NCBI RefSeq assembly: GCF_032813545.1
Contig: NZ_CP136520.1
Span: 366,001-430,000 of the forward strand
Length of the DNA stretch: 64,000 nt
Direction: 5' to 3'
DNA from: Nodosilinea sp. E11
Lineage (GTDB): Bacteria > Cyanobacteriota > Cyanobacteriia > Phormidesmidales > Phormidesmidaceae
The stretch's first letter is position 1, and each line of letters opens with the position of its first letter. The notes beneath the pieces were generated by a model. That model was not told where the DNA came from. It did not search any database and was given only the letters and a program-made list of their open reading frames with translations. Positions 35,115 through 43,192 of this stretch are shown one piece after another. Made by a program: the position numbers and the translations under genes.

Positions 35115-35609
35115 ATGTCTACGTTAACCGTTTGGAAATTTCAAACTCCCGATGGAGCCGAAAAAGCCCTGGCCAAGCTGGGAGACTTGCAAAAGCAAGA
35201 GATTGTCAAGGTGCTTGATGCAGCGATCGTCACTTGGCCCGTGGGGCGCAAAAAGCCCAAGACCAACCAGGCCGTCAGCACGGTAGGTGTTGGTGCCCTA
35301 GGTGGTGCCTTTTGGGGCATGCTGTTTGGCCTCATTTTTTTGGTGCCGGTGTTTGGCATGCTAGTGGGTGCGGCAGCAGGTGCGCTGTCAGGCAAGTTTA
35401 CCGACTACGGCATCAACGACGACTTCATTAAAGACCTCCGCGAAAAGGTCACCGAGGGTACCTCGGCCCTGTTCCTCCTCACCGGCCAGGTGACGGTGGA
35501 TAAGGTCAGCGAAGCCTTTGCCCCCGACGAGGTAGGTGAACTGATTCAATCCAACCTCAGTACAGAGCAAGAGGCCAAACTGCGCGAAGACTTCGGCGCT
35601 GAGCTGTAA
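35115..35609 (+). CDS. DUF1269-type membrane protein
   Basis: 164 residues. The N-terminal soluble part (VWKFQTPDGAEKALAKL) is followed by a Gly/Ala-rich helical hairpin at about 55-100 (VGVGALGGAFWGMLFGLIFL then VPVFGMLVGAAAGAL), then a soluble region with FLLTGQVTVDKV. This layout matches DUF1269 proteins, a family of unknown function with a glycine-zipper hairpin often linked to stress. AGGAGA precedes the ATG by six bases. Stand-alone gene. Confidence 0.85.
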   Translation: MSTLTVWKFQTPDGAEKALAKLGDLQKQEIVKVLDAAIVTWPVGRKKPKTNQAVSTVGVGALGGAFWGMLFGLIFLVPVFGMLVGAAAGALSGKFTDYGINDDFIKDLREKVTEGTSALFLLTGQVTVDKVSEAFAPDEVGELIQSNLSTEQEAKLREDFGAEL

Positions 35610-35826
35610 GTACTCTCATCTTCCGGGGGCTGGGTGGGCTAGCCCACCCCCCGCAGCGATCGCCCTCCCTAATCCATTGTCCCCCCGCTGGCGGCATCAA
35701 CGGCAGCTTTTGCAATCGCTCGATCGCAGTCTGCAAGTAGGTAGAGCCTGGCTTCAAGGGTGGTCTGAGTCGATAGTTCTTGGCAACCTGTCTACCGATG
35801 CACCGCACCGTCTTTTGAGAATTTCG

Positions 35827-36324
35827 ATGATTAAATCCGTTTACTCGTTGTTGAGGGCTCGTGCCGTCTTTGCAGCTTTGGGATTAGCCCTCATCGCTCC
35901 GGCAACGACCCAGGCTCAGATTCCCAATCGCCCCGCCCCGACCAACCTATCTCAGGGTCGCGGCGTGGCTCAGGGGGCCTCCTTTAACCGAGGCCGCAAT
36001 GCCAATGTGACGCTCAACCTCGATGGCGAAAACTTTGGCCTAGAGCTGACCGAGATTTTGCCGTCGAACGTGCGCGGTCAGTCGCCAGCGCGGGTGCAGT
36101 ATCGTGGGGCCATTACCCGGCGCACCAATGACCCGACCAATGCCAACAGCTTTAGCCTGTTCACCCGAGTACGCAGCTTTGACTCTTCGGCCAACCTGCG
36201 GATTATCACCAACACCACCGGCACCTGCCGGATTGAGGTGTTTAACTCGCGGGTGCTCTCCAGCGATTGCAGCACGATCGCCGACAACAGCAAGACCGAG
36301 TTTTTAGGGCTAGAGCAGTTTTAG
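35827..36324 (+). CDS. Exported hypothetical protein with one Cys pair
   Basis: 165 residues; signal peptide with cleavage after ATTQAQ (about residue 29). The mature part begins Pro/Gly/Arg-rich, then forms a beta-rich domain with two Cys (TGTCRIEVFNSRVLSSDCST) that could pair in the periplasm. No family recognised. The start MIKSVYSLL was selected because it begins a standard signal peptide; the longer upstream frame does not. A 150-bp gap with short GGTGGGC-type repeats separates it from the next gene. Confidence 0.65.
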   Translation: MIKSVYSLLRARAVFAALGLALIAPATTQAQIPNRPAPTNLSQGRGVAQGASFNRGRNANVTLNLDGENFGLELTEILPSNVRGQSPARVQYRGAITRRTNDPTNANSFSLFTRVRSFDSSANLRIITNTTGTCRIEVFNSRVLSSDCSTIADNSKTEFLGLEQF

Positions 36325-36409
36325 ATAGTTGTTAATTTTAAGTTTTGAGGCTTGAATCAACCCCACAATTCAAACCTCAACCGTCAAAACTTACTCAATT
36401 CCAGCCATA

Positions 36410-36432
36410 GAGTGGGTACTGCCCGCCCTACC
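36410..36432. repeat. GGTGGGC-type palindrome (diverged)
   Basis: GAGTGGGTACTGCCCGCCCT then ACC. One of two adjacent copies before the LURP-one gene. Confidence 0.5.
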
Positions 36433-36442
36433 GATCCTATTA

Positions 36443-36467
36443 ATGGTGGGCAAAGCCCGCCCTACCG
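36443..36467. repeat. GGTGGGC-type palindrome (diverged), second copy
   Basis: ATGGTGGGCAAAGCCCGCCC then TACCG, 12 bp before the LURP-one ATG, so it lies in that gene's leader. Confidence 0.5.
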
Positions 36468-36478
36468 AAAGACATACC

Positions 36479-37036
36479 ATGTTTAACAAAGATCGACCGA
36501 GCCGCCGGGAGCAGCGCAAAGAGGAGCGGGAGGTATTTGGTCGCCGGGGCAGCGCCACCCAGTACCGCCTGCGGGAGAGTCTGTTTTCCATCGGCGACGA
36601 TTTTTGGATTGAAGACAGCCAGGGTCAGCGGGTTTTCAAAGTAGACGGCAAGCTGCTGCGCATTCGCAACACTCTCTTCTTTGAAGACATGCAGGGTAAC
36701 CGGGTGTGCAAAATCCAAGAAAAGTTACTCACCATCAAAGACACCATGACCATTGAAGGGGCCAACGATGAACCCCTGGCTACGGTGAAGAAAGCGCTGA
36801 TATCGCCCCTGCGCGATCGCTGGACGGTCAAAGTCGGCAACGGCCCCGATCTCGCCGTGCGAGGCAACGTGCTCGACTACGAATACACCATTGGCGAAGA
36901 CGGGCGCAAAGTGGCCGAAATTTCCAAACGCTGGTTTAGGATCGCCAACACCTACGGCGTGCAGATCGAGCCCTCCCAGAACGACATTTTAATTTTGGCT
37001 GTCACCGTGGCCCTGGATCGCATGGCCCACCCCTAG
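36479..37036 (+). CDS. LURP-one-related (Tubby-like fold) protein
   Basis: 185 residues with repeated beta-hairpin phrases: YRLRESLFSIGDDFWIEDSQ, VFKVDGKLLRIRNTLFFED, VCKIQEKLLTIKDTMTIEG, and ERWTVKVG-like DRWTVKVGNGPDLAVRGNVL. This is the pattern of the LURP-one/scramblase superfamily. Biological role in bacteria is unknown; membrane or phospholipid association is inferred from the fold. The N-terminus is strongly charged (RPSRREQRKEEREVFGRR). A decayed, internally deleted copy of this gene lies 0.9 kb downstream. Confidence 0.8.
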   Translation: MFNKDRPSRREQRKEEREVFGRRGSATQYRLRESLFSIGDDFWIEDSQGQRVFKVDGKLLRIRNTLFFEDMQGNRVCKIQEKLLTIKDTMTIEGANDEPLATVKKALISPLRDRWTVKVGNGPDLAVRGNVLDYEYTIGEDGRKVAEISKRWFRIANTYGVQIEPSQNDILILAVTVALDRMAHP

Positions 37037-37058
37037 GTCCATGTTGTTAATCTGACAA

Positions 37059-37736
37059 TTATCTTTTGAGTGCCACCTGAGGTATCGGTGCAGTGCGCTG
37101 TTTTAGCAGCATAACGTTGATTGAGAAGGCGGACGCTTGAAAGAAATACACTAGCCAAGCTGCGATACCCACAATCTTAGCGCTGTCTTCCCAAAAGAAT
37201 CCGTTTATATCCGGCAAATGAAGTTGATCTAGACCAATAGATATAGCAAAGAACACAAACGCCATAACTAACAACAGGTAGTCTGTACGGCGAATAATTG
37301 ACTGAAACCGGACTAAGAAAGCTAGTACAGCACTCGCATAAACCAAATAAACTATTTTCTCAACCGAGTCCGGAAAGACTTCATCATGGAGCATGAAGAC
37401 ATCGTCAAACCCTAACAAAAGAGACAAGAAGCCTGAAGCTACAAGAAAATTTCGCAGTTTAGAACTCTCGCCATGACATCCTACTAAATAGCCTGCAAAC
37501 AGGGGAATTGCTGCCGCTGCTGCCCACAAAAAAATCCCGAATTGAGATGCCATGCCAACATAAACTTCACCTCCTAAAAACATTACTGGATCTCTCAGTA
37601 AAGCTTCAGGAGGAATATCTTTCCATACGCGTAAAAATACAACTAAACCAATAGGAATAGACGAGATGGCGATAACTAGAGCTAGGGAAAATAGGTTCTT
37701 GTGAATCTGTGAGTATAGGTCAGATAATCGTGGCAT
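37059..37736 (-). CDS. Six-helix membrane protein of unknown function
   Basis: 225 residues with six predicted helices. Intramembrane acidic and His residues stand out: GFDDVFMLHDE at the end of helix 3, SIGLDQLHLP after helix 5 and WEDSAK before helix 6. This recalls the metal-ligand arrangement of CREST-type membrane hydrolases (alkaline ceramidase family), but I cannot assign it. DNA is lower in GC than its neighbours. It sits between the LURP-one gene and that gene's decayed copy, opposite in direction, which suggests insertion. Confidence 0.65.
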   Translation of the reverse strand: MPRLSDLYSQIHKNLFSLALVIAISSIPIGLVVFLRVWKDIPPEALLRDPVMFLGGEVYVGMASQFGIFLWAAAAAIPLFAGYLVGCHGESSKLRNFLVASGFLSLLLGFDDVFMLHDEVFPDSVEKIVYLVYASAVLAFLVRFQSIIRRTDYLLLVMAFVFFAISIGLDQLHLPDINGFFWEDSAKIVGIAAWLVYFFQASAFSINVMLLKQRTAPIPQVALKR

Positions 37737-37962
37737 GACTTTTTGGGCCGATTTAATTGTGAAGGTCGGAAAAACAACCTGCTAAGCTAGGTCGCCGCTC
37801 ATTCGTTTGCTTAATCTGGGTTTAACCTTAATTCAGCCAAGCCTTAATGTGGCAACTAGAAGGCGAAGAGTTTGTAAAGGTTTCGTGAGTTTTCGTCAGG
37901 GAGATTCAAACAAGCATTTGAATCTCAAAGTGCGTCTGCCAGCCAAGCTGCGTCCCTGTCTA

Positions 37963-38108
37963 GCAAAGATCGGCCTAGCCGCCGGACTACCGCCACCCAG
38001 TACCGGGGGCGGGGTAAGCTTCTTTGCCTTCAGCAATAACTTTTGGCTTGAAGGGCAACGTGCTCGACTACGAATACACCATCGACGAAGATAGCCGCAA
38101 AGTATCGG
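37963..38108 (+). pseudogene. Decayed, internally deleted copy of the LURP-one gene
   Basis: Matches the LURP-one gene at 36.5 kb in three blocks. GCAAAGATCGGCCTAGCCGC corresponds to the region after its ATG, GCCACCCAGTACCG is identical, and GGCAACGTGCTCGACTACGA plus ATACACCATCGACGAAGA is almost identical to its 3-prime part. Most of the middle is deleted, and frames are broken. Confidence 0.85.
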
Positions 38109-38131
38109 GTGGTAGGCGACAGTGCCCACCA
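38108..38131. repeat. GGTGGGC-type repeat fused to the pseudogene
   Basis: GGTGGTAGGCGACAGTGCCC then ACCA, directly after the LURP-one pseudogene. Confidence 0.5.
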
Positions 38132-38201
38132 TCCACCCAGAGTTGTCCCCAGATCCAACTGTGAAATGGCCTGCTGGAAGGGATAGCTACGCGCCGAGGT
38201 T

Positions 38202-38225
38202 AACGGTGGGCAGTGCCCACCCTAA
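38202..38225. repeat. GGTGGGC-type palindrome
   Basis: TAACGGTGGGCAGTGCCCAC then CCTA, about 72 bp before the ribosome-factor gene. Confidence 0.55.
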
Positions 38226-38296
38226 CCAATTCATCCCTTATAACGAGACAGGGGTGGCCCTGAGTATCCCCTCCGACAATTCAATAGGAAACGCTA

Positions 38297-39373
38297 ATGA
38301 TTACTCGCCAAGACCTTAAGGAACTGCAAGGCCTCACCAAGGTGCCTGCCCTATCGCTGCTGTTGCCCACTCACCGCACCTCCCCCGACAACAAGCAAGA
38401 CCCCATCCGGGTTAAAAACCTGGTCAAAGAGGCTACCGATCGCCTCTCTGAAGAGTTCTCGACCCGTGAGCTAGAACCGCTGCTGAAGAATCTCGACGAG
38501 CTGGTGGAGGACATCGACTACGATTATGCCCTCGACGGGCTGGCCCTATTTGTCGCCCACGATTTTGCCAAAAAGTTTTATTTGCCCTTCACCGTGCCCA
38601 AGCGGGTAATTATTGACCAGAGCTTCGCCACCCGCGACCTGGTCTACGGCCTGCACCGCGCCCAGCGCTACTGGGTGTTTTTGCTCAGCCAAAACGCCAG
38701 CCGTCTGCTGGCAGGCACCGGTGAAACCCTAGAAGAGGTCAACAACAAAGACTTTCCATTGCAAATGGATGGGCCTGGAGCCACCACGGCCCCGCCTGAT
38801 TTGGCCGACTCGGCCTACGTTGACGATCGCCATCGTCGCTTCTTTCAATCGGTCGATCGCGCCTTTACGGCCTACGCCGACAACGACTCGCTACCAATTA
38901 TTGTGGGCGGTGTGATTCGTCAGATCTCCTTCTTTCAAGAGGTGTCGCAGTACACCTCGCAGATTGCCGGCACCATCACCGGCAACTTTGACAGTGCCAC
39001 CGAGGCTGAGCTCATGCCTCAGGTGTGGCCAATTGTGCAGGAAGTACGCGCCAAGCAGCGCACCGACGCTCTAGCCGCCCTCGACACCGCCATGGGCGAG
39101 AAAAAAGTGGCCTCTGCTCTAGAGGAAATCTGGCAGGCCGCCCACGAAGGGCGCGGTCAACTGCTGCTGGTCGAAAACGGCTACCGCATCCCCGCCGTAG
39201 TCGATGACAAGGGCGGTCTTCAGGTTGTCGATGAAAAAGGCGGCACCGACGTGATGGACGACGCCATCGACGAAATCATCGAAGCGGTTCTCGCCAAGGG
39301 CGGTGAAGTCATGCTGATGGACGACGGTGTCCTGGCCGACTACGATCGCATTGCCCTGACGCTGCGCTACTAA
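38297..39373 (+). CDS. baeRF family 3 / AOC03_06830-type ribosome hibernation factor
   Basis: 358 residues related to archaeal/eukaryotic release factor 1 core domains (bacterial eRF1-like, baeRF family 3). Landmarks are ALSLLLPTHRTSPDN near the N-terminus, YDYALDGLALFVAHDFAKKF, the block QRYWVFLLSQNASRLLAG and the C-terminal domain GGEVMLMDDGVLADYDRIAL. Relatives bind idle ribosomes and protect them; activity here is inferred. Start ATG has AGGAA eight bases upstream. It stands before the glutaminase/cyanophycinase genes; whether they share control is not seen. Confidence 0.8.
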   Translation: MITRQDLKELQGLTKVPALSLLLPTHRTSPDNKQDPIRVKNLVKEATDRLSEEFSTRELEPLLKNLDELVEDIDYDYALDGLALFVAHDFAKKFYLPFTVPKRVIIDQSFATRDLVYGLHRAQRYWVFLLSQNASRLLAGTGETLEEVNNKDFPLQMDGPGATTAPPDLADSAYVDDRHRRFFQSVDRAFTAYADNDSLPIIVGGVIRQISFFQEVSQYTSQIAGTITGNFDSATEAELMPQVWPIVQEVRAKQRTDALAALDTAMGEKKVASALEEIWQAAHEGRGQLLLVENGYRIPAVVDDKGGLQVVDEKGGTDVMDDAIDEIIEAVLAKGGEVMLMDDGVLADYDRIALTLRY

Positions 39374-39459
39374 ATGAGCGCTGAGTTATGAGGTTTGAGT
39401 TGTGGCCCCCCATTCAAACCTCATAACCCAAAAGTTAAGCCTTAATTCTCTTAAACACC

Positions 39460-39624
39460 ATGCATAGAAACCGCCGCCACCAACCCACTCGGCTTCGTCC
39501 CGCCGCCGTCTCCACCGATGGGGGAGCCTCACTCGCTCCGCTTAACGCTGTCGGTGCCCTGACTGATCACAAGTTGCAAACTGCTAAAGCCAAACTACTG
39601 GGTACGGTTGATGCTGCTGAATAG
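39460..39624 (+). CDS. Possible 54-residue protein overlapping glsA start
   Basis: An open frame from ATG at 39460 to TAG at 39622. It begins MHRNRRHQPTRLRPAAVSTD and ends TAKAKLLGTVDAAE. It overlaps the glutaminase start by 14 bp in another frame, the layout of translational coupling. No ribosome binding site is convincing and I do not recognise the protein, so it may be chance. Confidence 0.25.
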   Translation: MHRNRRHQPTRLRPAAVSTDGGASLAPLNAVGALTDHKLQTAKAKLLGTVDAAE

Positions 39625-40696
39625 ATGGCGGTTTTCTCAGCGAAATCAGAATGCTCCCGCGAGTTCGTCTACCCTAGCCGGTGAGGCCACCCCACCCATC
39701 TCCACCGGCCAGTTGCCCGCTCCCGATCGCATCAAGGCCCTGGTGCACGACGCCTATGATCGCTTCAAAACTATCGACGAAGGCGCGATCGCCGACTATA
39801 TTCCTGCCCTAGCCCAGGTGCCCCGTGACCTATTTGGCCTCTGTGTGGTGGGTACCAACGGCGCGATCCACAGCATAGGGGACATCGACTATGAGTTTTC
39901 GATTCAGAGTGTGTCGAAGCCCTTTGTGTTTGCCCTGATCTGTCAGGCAATTGGTGAAGATGCCGCCCAGGAAACCCTGGGGGTCAACAGCACCGGCCAA
40001 TCCTTCAACTCGGTCATCGCCCTAGAGCGCATCGGCGAGGGCACCAATAACCCCATGGTCAATGCGGGGGCGATCGCCACCACCAGCCTGGCCCCTGGCA
40101 ACACCGCTGAGGCCAAGTGGCGGTTCATTCAGGAGCAGCTGTCGCGGTTTGCGGGCCGCTCCCTCAGCCTCAACCAGGCGGTCTACGCATCCGAAGCTGC
40201 CAATAATCAGCGAAACACCGACATTGCCAAGCTGCTACAGGCCTACGATCGCATCTTCTTCGACCCGGTAGAAGCCACCGATATTTACACCAGGCAATGC
40301 TCCCTCAACGTCACCGCGCAAGATCTGGCGGTGATGGCCGCAACCTTAGCCAACGGCGGCGTCAACCCCGTCACCCACGATGCCATCATCGACCCGATTC
40401 ACTGCCAGCACGTACTTGCCGTCATGGTCACCGCCGGACTCTACGAAAACTCTGGCGACTGGCTCTACGAAACCGGACTACCCGGCAAAAGCGGCGTCAG
40501 CGGCGGGTTGCTGACCGTCGCCCCCGGCAAGGGTGGCCTCGCCACCTTCGCTCCACCGCTAGATGAGGCAGGCACCAGCATTAAAGGGCAGTTGGTAACG
40601 CAGTTTTTGTCAGAACGGCTCGGTCTTAACCTGTTTGCCTCCCGTCCCCTGACGCCAGCCAAAGCCCCCCTCAACTCAGCTGAAACCATTCCCTAA
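39611..40696 (+). CDS. glsA: Glutaminase (serine-dependent, GlsA family)
   Basis: Hydrolyses glutamine to glutamate and ammonia. 361 residues, longer than E. coli enzymes (about 310) because of a 35-residue N-terminal extension and a short tail. The catalytic Ser100-x-x-Lys103 pair is in SVSKPF, NPMVNAGAI is the conserved substrate loop, and ENSGDWLYETGLPGKSGVSG carries the Tyr and Lys of the active site. The ATG immediately after a TTG was chosen; the true start could be later as the first 30 residues are not conserved. Next genes in line are cyanophycinase and a deacylase. Confidence 0.93.
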   Translation: MLLNRWRFSQRNQNAPASSSTLAGEATPPISTGQLPAPDRIKALVHDAYDRFKTIDEGAIADYIPALAQVPRDLFGLCVVGTNGAIHSIGDIDYEFSIQSVSKPFVFALICQAIGEDAAQETLGVNSTGQSFNSVIALERIGEGTNNPMVNAGAIATTSLAPGNTAEAKWRFIQEQLSRFAGRSLSLNQAVYASEAANNQRNTDIAKLLQAYDRIFFDPVEATDIYTRQCSLNVTAQDLAVMAATLANGGVNPVTHDAIIDPIHCQHVLAVMVTAGLYENSGDWLYETGLPGKSGVSGGLLTVAPGKGGLATFAPPLDEAGTSIKGQLVTQFLSERLGLNLFASRPLTPAKAPLNSAETIP

Positions 40697-40760
40697 CTAA
40701 AACGTTCAAACCGCTGAATGTCTAGCCGTTAGGCATAGCATAACTAGCTCATGCATCTGG

Positions 40761-40790
40761 GATACTTGAAGTCTGTAAAAACAGATACTT
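40761..40790 (+). promoter_or_regulatory. NtcA-like box and dyad before cyanophycinase
   Basis: GTA-N8-TAC, the NtcA consensus, occurs at 40775-40788. It coincides with a perfect dyad TCTGT-AAAA-ACAGA, and GATACTT occurs twice, 23 bp apart. The box lies only 15 bp from the ATG, closer than for a usual activator site, so a repressor or another factor is equally possible. Confidence 0.4.
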
Positions 40791-40803
40791 TAGGAACATC
40801 TCC

Positions 40804-41607
40804 ATGGGTACCGATCAACAACCCGGCGCGCTAGTTATCATTGGCGGCGCAGAAGATAAAGAAGGCGACTGCACCGTACTGCGCGAATTCGTCCGCGCCG
40901 CCGGCGGTATCAAAGCCCGGATTGCGGTTATGACTGCGGCCACTAGCCTGCCCGGCGAAGTTGGCGACGAGTATATTCGTGTGTTTGAGCGCATCGGGGC
41001 CGAGTCGGTAGAGATCGTCAATACCGAACGCCGCGAAGACTCTGAACGCGAAGATGGCATTCGCAAAGTGTCAGAGGCCACCGGCATCTTTTTCACCGGG
41101 GGCGATCAGTCACGGATTGTTGACTTGATTAAGGACACTCCCCTAGACGAAGTCATTCACCAGCGCCACCGAGAAGGGGCCGTGATTGGCGGCACCAGCG
41201 CCGGGGCCGCCATGATGCCCGACGAGATGATTGTGGGCGGTTTGTCAGTGTCTAACCCCAGCGTCGATGCGGTCGAGATGGGGCCAGGCATGGGCTTTTT
41301 GCCGGGCATTGTGGTCGATCAGCACTTTGCCCAGCGGGGGCGATTGGGTCGCCTGCTGGCGGGCCTGGTGCTACAACCGGCAGTGCTGGGGTTAGGAATT
41401 GACGAAGATACGGGCATTATCGTAGAAGGCGATGAGTTTACCGTGATTGGACGCGGGGCAGTTACGGTGGTGGATGAAACCAGTGCTACCCACAACAACC
41501 TGGAAGGTCTGCTCCACGATGAACCGATCGCACTGTGTGGTGTTAAGCTGCACATTTTACCCCAGGGCTATCGGTTTAATCTAAAGACTCACCAGCCACT
41601 GGTGTAA
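40804..41607 (+). CDS. cphB: Cyanophycinase
   Basis: Serine exopeptidase that cuts cyanophycin (the Asp-Arg nitrogen store) into beta-Asp-Arg dipeptides. 267 residues, matching known CphB (about 271). The nucleophile Ser132 is in GGTSAGAAMM, at the same position as in the Synechocystis enzyme. VIIGGAEDKEGD, FFTGGDQSRIV and VVDQHFAQRGR are family motifs. No cyanophycin synthetase gene (cphA) lies in the window. Flanked by glutaminase and a deacylase gene, all in one direction. Confidence 0.96.
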   Translation: MGTDQQPGALVIIGGAEDKEGDCTVLREFVRAAGGIKARIAVMTAATSLPGEVGDEYIRVFERIGAESVEIVNTERREDSEREDGIRKVSEATGIFFTGGDQSRIVDLIKDTPLDEVIHQRHREGAVIGGTSAGAAMMPDEMIVGGLSVSNPSVDAVEMGPGMGFLPGIVVDQHFAQRGRLGRLLAGLVLQPAVLGLGIDEDTGIIVEGDEFTVIGRGAVTVVDETSATHNNLEGLLHDEPIALCGVKLHILPQGYRFNLKTHQPLV

Positions 41608-41626
41608 GTCCCCATCGCAACTAACC

Positions 41627-42715
41627 ATGACCACCCTGATCAACCCCGCCCCCATCTCGACTCCCGTCAAAACGATCTATACCGGCGATGTTGTTCAGGG
41701 GGTACCCGTGATCAGTCATCTGGGGGTGGCCGATCTACCGGCGGGCCAGACCCATCGGTTCTTCTTTCAGGGGGTGCAGATGGGCACGGGGCAGCACTGG
41801 TATGTGCCGGTGCTGGTGGCTAAGGGCATCGGCACCTCCCCTGGGAAACCTGGGGCTGGTCCCTGTATTGCTCTGGTGGCAGGGGTGCACGGCGATGAAG
41901 TCAGCGGCATCGACGCCGTGCAGCGAGTGATGGCCCAGATCGATCCGGCGGCGATGACCGGGACGGTGATTGCGGTGCTGGGCGTATCGCGCCCGGCCCT
42001 AGAATATACGCGCTCACTATGGCCCAGCGCCCAGCAGGGGGGGGTGGGTATCGACATGAACCGGGTGTGGCCCGGCGATGAAGCCGCCGACAATGCCGCA
42101 GCCCGCCACGCCGGGCTGCTGTGGCATCGGCTGTTTATGCCCAATGTAGAAGCGGTGCTCGACTACCACACAATCACGACAGGTAGTGCGTTTACGGTAT
42201 TTTTGTTTGCCGATATGCGCCAGCCAGCGGTGCGTCAGATGGCCGAACTTTTCCCCGTAGAGCACATTAAAGATGACCCAGGCCTAGGCGGCACCCTAGA
42301 GACGGCCTTTATCGAAGCGGGTATTCCGGCGCTGACCATTGAAATTGGTGAGGGCCGTCGCTTTGAACCCAACAAAATTGCCCTGGCGGTAGAGGGCAGC
42401 CTCAACGTGCTGAAACACTACGGCATGGTAGATGGCCCCCTAGGGCGCACCGCCGCCGACGTCGGCACCGTGTTTGGCGATACCCTAGAGACCATTCGAG
42501 CGACGGTGGGCGGGTTTTTAGAATTGCTGGTGGGGCTGCGCGATCGCGTCATTCCCGGCCAGCTCCTAGCGCTCCAGCGCAATGCCTTTGGCGATGTAGT
42601 GGCCGAATACCGCGCTACCGTCGCTGGCGAGGTGGCGGTGGTGGCCCGCGACGCCCTCTGCGAACCCGGCGCACGGGTGGTGCAGATTCTCTACAGTCGG
42701 GGCAGTGGGCTTTGA
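41627..42715 (+). CDS. Aspartoacylase / succinylglutamate desuccinylase family deacylase
   Basis: A zinc-dependent N-acyl-amino-acid hydrolase, 362 residues. Zinc ligands His88 and Glu91 in HGDE and His181 in DYHTIT are present; MNRVWPGD supplies the substrate Arg, and TIEIGEGRRFEPN the catalytic Glu. Closest groups act on acylated diaminobutyrate or aspartate derivatives; the actual substrate is unknown. It begins 19 bp after cyanophycinase and is likely co-transcribed, so it may process a cyanophycin-derived or related acylated dipeptide. That is inference. Confidence 0.85.
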   Translation: MTTLINPAPISTPVKTIYTGDVVQGVPVISHLGVADLPAGQTHRFFFQGVQMGTGQHWYVPVLVAKGIGTSPGKPGAGPCIALVAGVHGDEVSGIDAVQRVMAQIDPAAMTGTVIAVLGVSRPALEYTRSLWPSAQQGGVGIDMNRVWPGDEAADNAAARHAGLLWHRLFMPNVEAVLDYHTITTGSAFTVFLFADMRQPAVRQMAELFPVEHIKDDPGLGGTLETAFIEAGIPALTIEIGEGRRFEPNKIALAVEGSLNVLKHYGMVDGPLGRTAADVGTVFGDTLETIRATVGGFLELLVGLRDRVIPGQLLALQRNAFGDVVAEYRATVAGEVAVVARDALCEPGARVVQILYSRGSGL

Positions 42716-43041
42716 TTCACGACGACTAAATTTATTGGGCTACCCCCAATTTCACTGGGCGAACCGCCGTAAGACCTCCGGCCAGGCTATACCAACGCCC
42801 CTACAGGTTGACCGGTTCGGTCTCGGGGGTATGGAACTCGGATTCAGTATAAAAGGGCTTTTTGGGCATCAAATGGCTCCCAAGTTGCTCCTTCAAATTA
42901 TAGGAAAATCATAGGAAGGTTTAACCTTAAAGTTACGTTACCTAAGCTTAGAAAATTCTGTTGCCAGCAGGCTTGCTGTGATCATTACTGTACTATCAGC
43001 AATGATCACAGCTTGTGCATCAGTGCATTTTTATACAAAAT
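42716..43041. other. Gene-free stretch after the deacylase
   Basis: Contains a degenerate fragment of the loose dispersed element (GGCTACCCCCAATTTCACTG, ACGCCCCTACAGGTTGACC) and AT-rich sequence with a dyad ATGATCACAGC near 43001. A GTGATCATTAC / ATGATCAC pair is seen at 42977-43010. No gene supported. Confidence 0.4.
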
Positions 43042-43136
43042 CCGAATTGCATAACTCCGATTCCTAAACAGTCAACCTGTAGGGGCAAATAGCATTCGCC
43101 CTACTGAATCCGGGGTAACCAATCAGGATTTGGTAT
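43042..43136. repeat. Copy of the loose ~95-bp dispersed element
   Basis: From AATCCGAATTGCATAACTCC through TGTAGGGGCAAATAGCATTC to GGGTAACCAATCAGGATTTG. The outer ends AATCCGA and CAGGATTTGG are roughly complementary. Related pieces lie near 14.0, 25.4 and 30.0 kb. Confidence 0.5.
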
Positions 43137-43192
43137 TAAACCATTGCATTTTTGAACCTGCGAAAGAACATTTAAGTAATGAGGCTGGCAAA

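Noticed and set aside
35234..35431. Alternative-frame ORFs in the DUF1269 gene
   Set aside because: Out-of-frame shadow of a well-supported gene.
36443..36478. Longer start for the LURP-one protein
   Set aside because: The extra residues come from the GGTGGGC repeat; the ATG at 36479 begins the charged N-terminus.
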